A stretch of DNA of 49,398 nucleotides from Dipetalonema caudispina (Eukaryota; Nematoda; Chromadorea; Rhabditida; Onchocercidae), in assembly GCA_013365325.1 (NCBI GenBank), contig JABVXV010000347.1, positions 14,321-63,718 of the forward strand, written 5' to 3'. A program made the position numbers and the translations under genes. Positions 37,901 to 49,398 of the stretch are shown piece by piece. Within the stretch, counting starts at the first letter, position 1; every line of letters begins with the position of its first letter. The notes below the pieces were generated by a model. That model was not told the DNA's origin, did no database searches, and saw only the letters and a list, made by a program, of their open reading frames with translations.

Positions 37901-40900
37901 CAAACGTTTCCTGATACTGTCGATGGGTCATCACCTAATACTTGCCACTTGACAATGTAATGTGTAATATCACCATTTGGACGTTCTGGTGGCTCCCAAG
38001 CCAAACTGAAAGAATGATTCATTCAAAAACTCTCAAGACAGTAGCTTTAAATTTGATGTAATAAGGTTTTCTTCTGACTACCACGTACTGATCACCTAAA
38101 TATGTGCCGAATGAATAATTAAAACAAATAATTTATTGAAGTTAAGATGAAATAAACTTATACGAGCATTGCTTACCAAACTAAAGACAAAAATTTTTTT
38201 TAAACTGCTCACTCAATTTGATCGGGTCTCATAATGAGAGACTTGCCAACGACATCCTTTGGTGGATCCGGAGTAGAAAAGAGTGTCTTTAAAAAGTGGA
38301 TCTTGGAGATAGCATTTCGTGCACCAGGATGGTTAATAAGTTTCGTTTGAACATAATACGCGTACCTAAAAACCAGATCCATATTCATTTAGGAATTAAC
38401 AAATAACTACCACTTAGTATCGAGGAAATTTAAATATCAAGAATTTGATCTATAGGTATTCAAGCAAAAAGCTCTGAAGGATACCATCATTCGTCTCTTT
38501 CAGAAAACTAATGTGTGATCATGCCGTATTGGGATAAATTGCAAGGTCGAAAAACCTCGGTAAATTCATAAAAATCAAAAAATAGGTTTCAGCCACATGA
38601 TAAATGCGAACAATGAAAGCTAAATTAACGTACCATGTATTAGATTCTACAGCAAAAATACCAGCTCCTCGGTTCAAACCTTCATTACCGTTTCCTTTCT
38701 CTGGTTCGAAATGCATCTGCCATGAGTCACTACATGCTGAGCGATCATCATCAATGCTCAATGTTGGGTCTGGACCATCCACTTTCTTATAAAATACCTT
38801 GAAAAATGCAAAATAGAAACCGAAGGTGTTTGATTTTGAACAAAACACTGCTACTCTAAAATTTAAATGTAATATACATTAGTGAAAGCAAAGAGATAGA
38901 CCAAGAGAGATTTTTTTCACCGTATATCCAATATTCCAAGTTTTTCTGCTGTCTACTTTAGTGGTAACTGTGAGCAAACGAAAATATTTCTGCTGCCTAT
39001 CTACTAAACTGATAAAAAGCTTCCACTGGCTTGAAATATGAAATTAATGTAATCAAAATAACGTAAGGTTATCAATCATCCAAAACAGCCGAAATCATTA
39101 ATTAAAAAACAAAATTAAAAGATAGAGTTGATTTTCTATTTCCAATTTCATAATTAGGATATAAAAATGTGTAAGCTGATGTTACTAACATAATCTTGTT
39201 TTCATATTGGTAAAATTTTGCAAAATATTATACCTGATACCCTAAAAATTTTCGATGATCCATATCGGTCGTATTAAAAGCAACCCACGATATCATGAAA
39301 CCAAAACTATGAACATCTTCAGTCTGAACCTCAAAGTTCGTTTCATCACCTGGAATTTTTAATTAGTTTTAAGTTCGTATCAAGATAAAGTTTAAGAGGA
39401 AGCTTCTGCAAAGAATGACTGAGAATCCAAAATCTGAAAATTGGAGAAATTAAGAACTAAATTTTTAAACGTAAACACTCACATACTGCCCGATCACCGT
39501 TGCTGTAATATGATACATCGTTCTCTTTCACATCAGTAAGGCCTACATGATCGATTAGTGCTTTTATGCGATTATAGCATAACATGCGATTATTCTGGAA
39601 CAACACTGTACCATTCCCGAGGGTTAAGGGCCGTCTTTCGATATCAAATATTTGTCGTAAATTGGCATTTTCAAATATTGCAAGCGTATATCTTAAAAAC
39701 ATGCATTTTTCGTTATGTCACCAGAGAAATCAAGAAATTATAGTTTGAAGAGGCAAGTCGAAGTTCTCGAAATAATTCCGATTGCAAAATTTTAGTGAGC
39801 TAAGGAAATGACAACATTAGAGCAGTGCTCAAACTTAAAGGACGAAATGTCCTTGATGATTAAGAAGCCAACTTCTTTGATGCTGAAAAACGTGTACATA
39901 TGTTATGCGATGTGAATACGAGTCGACGTTACTTTAGTCAATAGATGGTGCTAACAATTTAGCGTTTAATTTTACGCTAATTTACATCATACCTCTACAA
40001 TTTCTACATTAAGGCAACAAATATGAGAACATCGAGTATTTAGTTTTATCATATTTTAACTGAAAATGATTTTATAATGTACCGGTCTCTGTAAAGTATG
40101 CTTCCTTTGATTAATCGCAATCGTTTGAACATGTGCAAAGAGATAAATGATATGCTGAAATCAATCAACAAATACCCTTCGATAATTTCAATATAGCCCA
40201 ATGCTTCACCAATTTTTTCCATCCCTGCTGCATCTAAACCTTTCCTGAAATGGTGAATGAGGGTCTTAATTCCTTTCAATCACAATTACCTAATTCAACT
40301 GAAGGTCTTTAAAATTTTAGTTAAAGATAGACTGTGTTCTTGACTAACTCTATACTGACCTTGTCATCCAAATTCTTCGTACAAAAACATACATGAAAAG
40401 AAAAAATCCCTATTTCCACCTGTCATCAATTAGTTGCTAAAGTCAACTTTTTTTCAAGGAATTAATTCTTGGAAGCAGTACTACTTCCAAATGATTTCAC
40501 TCTATTTATCGAAACCTAATTAGTATTGTTGAAAATATCAAATTATTTACTGCTGTTTGTTGTACAAATACAAACAACAACATAATCTCTACAATAAGTA
40601 CTCAGTAGAGCTTTAGAAAAATTTTTGATCAACAAACCTTAATTCGATTTCCAGATAACCTTCGATAACATTGCATTTTTTGAACAAATAATCATTGATG
40701 CGTGCGAAAGAATCGATAGTACCCCCTTTGCATTTCACTGGACAATAGCCTTCACATTTAATGCAACGTGATGAAGTAGTCGGATCTGTAGTGAAAAAAA
40801 GAAATTATTTCTGAACCTAATTGAATTAGTCAAAAAACTACTGTTTTTCTTTAAAATCATTTTTCATCTTACAATTGAAACTGTGACACAACGAACCAAT

Positions 40901-42641
40901 TTCCTGCCCAAATGGACAATCAACGCGACACATATTTTCAACGATTAACATCCGTTTCTTGGTACTTTCCATCGTTACTGGTGCTGATATATTTCGACAT
41001 TCTTCAATCGTTACACATCTTCTAAAATGAAGAAATTCTTCCGGATTAATCGTAATTGGCATTGACCTTTAAGGCTAACGCTTCAGGCTATCCTTCAGTA
41101 TTTAAAGGCTACGAAAAACTTCTTTTGTTCAAATAAAAAATTGCATTGAGGGAAAAATTTCCGAAGGAAAAATATATCGTAGAAAAAGAAAAATTCCTGT
41201 TACAAAATCTTCATGAAATTATCTTGAAGAAAATTTCGATGAAATTTCTTTAAAAATTATTGAACTTTGAAAAAGCACTTGCCTTACAAGATAAATGTGG
41301 TGTATTTCATACAAACCAATTGGGCATTTATCCATGCATATACCCTGGTAGACAACATTTTTACAAAAATGACAAGCACTCGGATCATCAGGTGCGGAGC
41401 ACCCACCCAAACACTGATCATGGCATTTTTCGCCGTCATCGTCACAACCTGGTCCTACCGTTTTGTCATCGTTCCATGTATATTTGCATTCTGAAACAGT
41501 TGAATAACTGCTTAGGGAAAGTAAAAAATCCCTTAAAATTATAACTAAGCTTATTTGAAGTTTGCAAACTGATTTGGATTTTTAATTCAATCTTTTATAC
41601 GGAAAAGTTCCCAATTTTTTAAAAGTAACTTCTTGAATTTATATCTGATACGATGAACGAGATGTAAAAAAAAAATCTTACCAAGCTGACATGTTTCAGC
41701 ATCCCAACACGACAACATGTGATCACGTTTATGACAACGATGTTCATTCAGTGGCACACAGTCATCGTTACATAAGTCTGAAAATTGCTTTTCAAAGAAT
41801 CTAGTAGTTTATATGCAAAAAATGGTCAAGAATTAAAAAATTTTCCAGGTTGTAGGAAAATTTTACCATTACCGTTTAGATAATAGTACTACATAACAAT
41901 TAAAACTTTGGCTGATATGATCTTAATAATAGTAATGATGATAATAATATATGACATCAATCAGTTAAGATTAATTAATGATGTATTAGCGAATGAAACT
42001 GTTGACGTATGAAGTGTGAGGAAAATTTTTTCTTTTTTACCAGAATCCGTTCCTTTGTTCTGATCAGTCAGAATGTCATTAGCCGGTCCGATTAGTATTT
42101 GACTCCAGTCAATATATCGACTGTAACAAAGTTGAGTATTATCCATAATTCGCACACCACCATTAATAATTGTTGTCAGCTTTGGCAAGCCAATTTCCAC
42201 CAAATGCGTATTCTGATATATAACGAGTGCATAATTCATGATTAATTCTTGGCCACCAATAATGCGTAGATTAGGAAATATTCGTTTCAGTGATCGAAGA
42301 GCACTGAAATATTCTTAGTGTACAATTAAAATCAATCTCACTGTTGAACAGTTCCTCTATGATAAATGTTGTAGCAAACTGGCAATGAAGAAAAAAAAGT
42401 GTTCTAACCTGACTTGGAATATTAACAGATGCCCTGTGATAACACGTAAGTGACTGAAGACTGGAAAATTTTCATGAGTAAAATTTGAACTGGTAATCAT
42501 TGAAATCGAGAAATCACCCTCCATTACCGTACAGTTAGCCAAGGTTGACCATTTTTCATTCGTTTCCTTGTCTTGAAATGCCATATTCGGACTGTTTCGA
42601 ATGTCCAGTGAACGGCAATATACATCGTCATGAGCGGATAA
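31953..42641 (-). CDS. daf-2: DAF-2 insulin/IGF-like receptor tyrosine kinase (all but leader exon)
   Basis: There are 29 exons, 42641-42409 to 32093-31953, with phases agreeing at every junction, giving 1453 residues to the stop. Order: L1 domain (about 1-165); furin-like Cys-rich region (about 166-345); L2 (to about 494); fibronectin III region; alpha/beta processing site RIRRSRR at 756-762; transmembrane helix 979-1000; juxtamembrane NPEY at 1020-1023 (docking for IRS/Shc PTB domains); kinase with GRGTFGK (1049-1055), Lys1078, HRDLAARN (Asp1181), DFG (1199-1201), activation-loop tyrosines 1207, 1208, 1211 and 1212, and [10 protein letters not shown]. The architecture and many blocks match C. 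elegans DAF-2, whose ligands are insulin-like peptides and which signals through AGE-1 PI3K to DAF-16/FOXO to control dauer or larval arrest, metabolism and lifespan (established). The tail after the kinase is only about 120 residues, far shorter than in C. elegans. The signal-peptide exon lies upstream and is unresolved. Confidence 0.97.
32659..34936 (-). other. daf-2: Exons of the DAF-2 kinase domain and start of the C-terminal tail
   Basis: The exons are 34936-34715 (rest of P-loop, catalytic lysine), 34565-34389 (catalytic loop), 34287-34206 (DFG and activation loop), 34002-33924 (PVRWMAPES), 33497-33360, 33173-33044 (end of kinase, [12 protein letters not shown]) and 32781-32659 (tail). 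The P-loop itself straddles 35207-35067 and 34936-34715. All residues needed for catalysis are present, so the kinase should be active. Confidence 0.95.
35315..35407 (-). other. daf-2: DAF-2 transmembrane exon
   Basis: One 93-nt exon encodes [20 protein letters not shown] followed by YYISRK. This is a single hydrophobic helix with a basic stop-transfer sequence. It splits the extracellular fibronectin III part from the NPEY-containing juxtamembrane exon (35207-35067). Confidence 0.95.
36917..37531 (-). other. daf-2: DAF-2 insert exons with proreceptor cleavage site
   Basis: Exons 37531-37434 and 37166-36917 encode [13 protein letters not shown], corresponding to the insulin-receptor alpha-chain C-terminal peptide that contacts ligand, followed by [10 protein letters not shown], a furin-type polybasic site. 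This marks the alpha/beta chain boundary. It is more basic than the vertebrate RKRR site. Confidence 0.9.
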
Positions 42642-42884
42642 CTAAAATATATAGATATATATCTATGCTTATACGGGAAGAAGTAATTTTTAAAATATAA
42701 TACAAAATTTGAGAATTTTTAGATCTATACAGGAGAAAATAATTGAACCGATGCCCTCCTTCTACATATTTCACGAGGAAATTTTGATTTGCAAAATATG
42801 AGACATGAAGGAATGCTTGAAGATAAATTATGCTGATAAGGTTGAAGATTAATTCACTTATAGTATAAAGAGCTTAAATCTTAC

Positions 42885-43059
42885 ATTACAACAAGTCATC
42901 GAATAAAATTTGCTTATTTGAAATAAAAACAAAATGACTTGCAGAAACTGTAAGTAGACTAAATATCCAAACGCTCCACATCGAATACAAACTCCATATC
43001 CTAAAGCTGCTAATAGCAGCAAATTTGTATTGAAACTATCGAATACGATGTGTGATGAT
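42885..43059 (-). other. daf-2: Candidate daf-2 leader (signal-peptide) exon
   Basis: This stretch has an acceptor (TAG at 43062-43060) and a canonical donor (AAT|GTAAGA after 42885). In the frame that joins the next exon in phase it encodes a very hydrophobic segment (NLLLLAALGYGVCIRC, then YLVYLQFLQVILFLFQ) but has no early ATG. In another frame an ATG at 42981 gives MWSVWIFSLLTVSASH, a textbook signal peptide, but only weak donors lie in phase 0 after it. Either could be the leader of DAF-2; C. elegans DAF-2 has an extended N-terminus with a late hydrophobic segment. I cannot decide between them. Confidence 0.4.
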
Positions 43060-43069
43060 CTAAAAATAA

Positions 43070-43162
43070 TAATTATAAAAATACAAAATCAAACAATAAC
43101 AATAGTAATAGTAATAATATAGTAGTAACAATAATAATAATAAAATAATGATAATAGTAATG

Positions 43163-43223
<61 letters not shown>

Positions 43224-43285
43224 TAATAATAATAATATTAGTAATAGTAACAATAACAATAACAATAATGGTGATAATAATAACA

Positions 43286-43323
<38 letters not shown>

Positions 43324-43326
43324 CGA
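43070..43326. repeat. (AAT)n microsatellite, about 250 bp
   Basis: A long interrupted AAT/AAC/GAT array lies directly upstream of the candidate daf-2 leader exon. The poly-isoleucine open frame across it is an artefact of the repeat. Confidence 0.95.
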
Positions 43327-43522
43327 ATTATAACTTAATAAGGATAAATACCTTGAAGATAAGATGAATCATTAACACAGACATGAAACTGTTTTGTATA
43401 CTTTGACATCTCTTCCGTTACTTATATACCTTAAGCTGTTTTTCAAAGCATACTTATTTTGCTCGAGATGCTTATCAATATAATATATAGTTCCTGCTTA
43501 TTAATTTCGCTTATTCATTTAT

Positions 43523-43750
43523 TTGTTGAAAATTTCCTACGCCTTATATATTTGTCGTATAGCAATTAATGCTTTGGTTTCATTTTCATTTTTACTAATT
43601 TTATGCACAATTTTCATTATTTTAAAAGATAAACTCATCAAAGAATACAAATCTGTTAAAAGAACAAAAGCAATGAGAGGAAACGAAAAATGGGAAGAAG
43701 TTAATACAGTGACAAAAGCAAATTGTCGTTATATCTCGAAGATACAGTGA
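43523..43750 (+). other. Small hydrophobic open frame, doubtful
   Basis: The frame has 75 codons from a TTG with no in-frame ATG near its start. It has one hydrophobic stretch (ALVSFSFLLILCTIFIIL) followed by a basic tail. There is no acceptor just upstream and no recognised family. It is probably chance, or at most an exon of something not visible here. Confidence 0.1.
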
Positions 43751-45689
43751 GAAAATAATATAAGATATAGAGAAATTATTCAGTACGCTGAAAACAAACT
43801 AAAAGCAAAAAATAAAACAATGACAAACCAACTAATTAGAAATTAATTAACGAAAAAAGACAAACAAACAAACAAACAAATGATATCATCCCTTGAGGAT
43901 AATATATTATACGGCCACAGTTAGTAATTGGATAGCTTTCGTTTAAAATCCATTAAATTTCTTACTTTTTTCGATGAATAATAAGACATATAAGGTCATA
44001 TTGGGTATGGCTGTTAATATTAATCATTAAGTCTAATCAATTAAGTCTAGTAAATATTAATTAACCTAACATTGTTCAACTTTGACCCAAATTGCCTTAT
44101 ATTACTGAATCATATCGAACATTTATTTTGTTTTTTTTTTTTTTTCATTTGTTTATTTCGTTGATTAATCATTGCTGAAATAAATAACACAGTTATATCC
44201 AATTATAATAATTGTAATTGTAAACAAAATTACGGTATCAGGATATGATTATTATCATTTACTATTATAATTTATCAATATAGCATTAATTCTCTATAAT
44301 CAATGATAACGATTACCAGAATCATCATTGAGAATAAAATAAATGTGATAATTAAAAAAGGACTAAAAAATGCTTTTAATCACTTATAATTTTAATGATA
44401 TCATCTCCAGATAATAGTGAATTTAATTAATATCTTCAAATTATGATGAAAAAGATTTGATGGTAATTTATTGCAAATAGTAATATGATGAAGAATTGTC
44501 ACAAATTTAGGCGAAAGTATTCACAATATGCACAACAGCTTCCCAATTGCATGCCATCAATGCATACATTAAACTCATTGACCTCAATATGACCTTCTTA
44601 CCAATCAATATAATGCTAACAAAGTGTGCAAGTAGTAAAAGAAACGCAAGACAGTGAAAAAATAATATGTAAATGAATGAGGGTGATAGTACACTTATTC
44701 AAATCAATCATACCATTTTAGTCTAATTATCAAAATAAAAAAGGAAAAAGAAAAAAAAAATTCAAGTGATATAAAATATTCATAGGGAAACGAGAGAAAA
44801 AAAGAAAAAATGAGGAAGAATGAAAATGCGAAAGGAAATGTTTAAGGTAGAGAAGGAAACAGAAATAAATTGAATAGAATATATGGGAAAGTGAAAAGTT
44901 TTGAAAGTAATATTCAAAAATTGATAAGTATAAATTGTAATTTTAAATTTTTAATTTGTAGTAAACATTGCATTCATTGAAGTATTCGGTTGATTTAATT
45001 TCAGTAATTGTGTATCGATATATATATATATGCGTATAGATGTGTGTGTGTGTTAAATTTCATCTTTTTTTTTTTTAAATCATTCAACCTTTTTTTTTTT
45101 TCGCTAATTATATTTATAAAATGTATGATATAACTCAATGATGAAAGATTTTAACATTTCATATTCCAGTATAGATATATTGATGAAGTAATTGTATTAA
45201 TGAAATTAGTATTCTTTAATGTTTTTATTAAATAAATTAATTGGATTTGTTTCATGTTATGATAGTATTTTAAATCTTACTATACATTCTAATACAGATA
45301 TGTGGTAAAATTTTTGATAGACTTTAAATGATTTAATTTAATTCATAGGTGGAGATTCATTTTTTTTTCTTTTTTTGGAGATGACATTATTAAAATTTAT
45401 TTATCTATCATTTAAATCATTTAATTGGTGTTAAATTTAGTTAATTAAATAAAAATTTGATAGGAAACTTTGTTTGTATCAATATTGCGAGAAAGGGCGA
45501 AAAAAAAAAAACGATGAAAAAATTTGTGATTAACTGTGAAATTATGATATAATACTATCTTATCAAATATTCCCATACATTTTTTTTGTTTTAATTTTTT
45601 TCATATATATATGTCATTAATTAGCATCAGGAAGATAAGTATGTGTATATGTAAATTTTTAGAAAATTTGTTATTCAAAAATTTAACAA

Positions 45690-49041
<3,352 letters not shown>

Positions 49042-49141
49042 GTATTATATACATAAATGCATAGATAATATATAATATAGATTTTTCAATTTCGTCTCGG
49101 TGAATCGGAAAATATCTTCGGTATGTTTAAAATTGTTGTAA

Positions 49142-49398
<257 letters not shown>

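Larger units (their letters stand above)
42642..45689. other. Head-to-head intergenic region between daf-2 and the phosphatase
   Basis: About 3 kb lies between the first firm daf-2 exon (minus) and the phosphatase ATG (plus). It contains the possible daf-2 leader exon near 42885-43059, a 250-bp AAT microsatellite (43070-43326), a small hydrophobic open frame at 43523-43750 without an ATG, and long AT-rich sequence with poly-T tracts. One FOXO-type motif (GTAAACAA) lies at 44220-44227. The region should hold both promoters. Confidence 0.55.

Noticed and set aside
43148..43333. Poly-isoleucine open frame
   Set aside because: It is a direct translation of the AAT microsatellite.

Overview
This window looks like nuclear DNA of a nematode, most plausibly a filarial or other spirurid worm. 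The DNA is strongly AT-rich. Genes are split into many short exons with TTTCAG-type acceptors and introns of about 100-700 bp. Triplet microsatellites are common. The best-recognised proteins are nematode-type: a DAF-2 insulin receptor with a CEH-20-like PBC homeobox gene on the same strand. I cannot name the species. I see no bacterial operons, phage, CRISPR array, rRNA or tRNA.

Layout, left to right. (1) 3-3859 (+): 3' part of a gene whose exons resemble SMCR8, the DENN-family partner of C9orf72. (2) 6061-12345 (-): a complete 13-exon phospholipase B-like (PLBD/LAMA family) lysosomal protein of 571 residues. (3) 14059-18621 (-): a DCAF4-like WD40 protein, a likely CUL4-DDB1 substrate receptor. 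(4) 22719-26266 (-): a complete 10-exon PBC/TALE homeodomain gene (ceh-20/exd/Pbx), 333 residues. (5) 27476-29560: a repeat-rich gene-free stretch holding what look like decayed C2H2 zinc-finger fragments and a 289-bp near-identical tandem duplication. (6) 31953-42641 (-): 29 exons of daf-2, 1453 residues from the first ligand-binding domain to the stop; only the signal-peptide exon is unresolved. (7) 45690-49041 (+): 5' part of a divergent PP1-like serine/threonine phosphatase, cut by the window end. It is head-to-head with daf-2 across a microsatellite-rich intergenic region.

The exon models were built by hand from ORFs, splice motifs and reading phase. Phases agree at every junction of genes 2, 3, 4, 6 and 7, and at all but one of gene 1. 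No single new system explains the window. The non-coding signals most worth checking are four phased octamer (ATGCAAAT) motifs in a 74-bp tandem repeat upstream of the PLBD gene, the zinc-finger relics, and clusters of ACGT-core sites on both sides of the homeobox gene. Several genes touch related biology (DAF-2 signalling, lysosomal PLBD, lysosome-linked SMCR8), but nothing in the sequence shows co-regulation.
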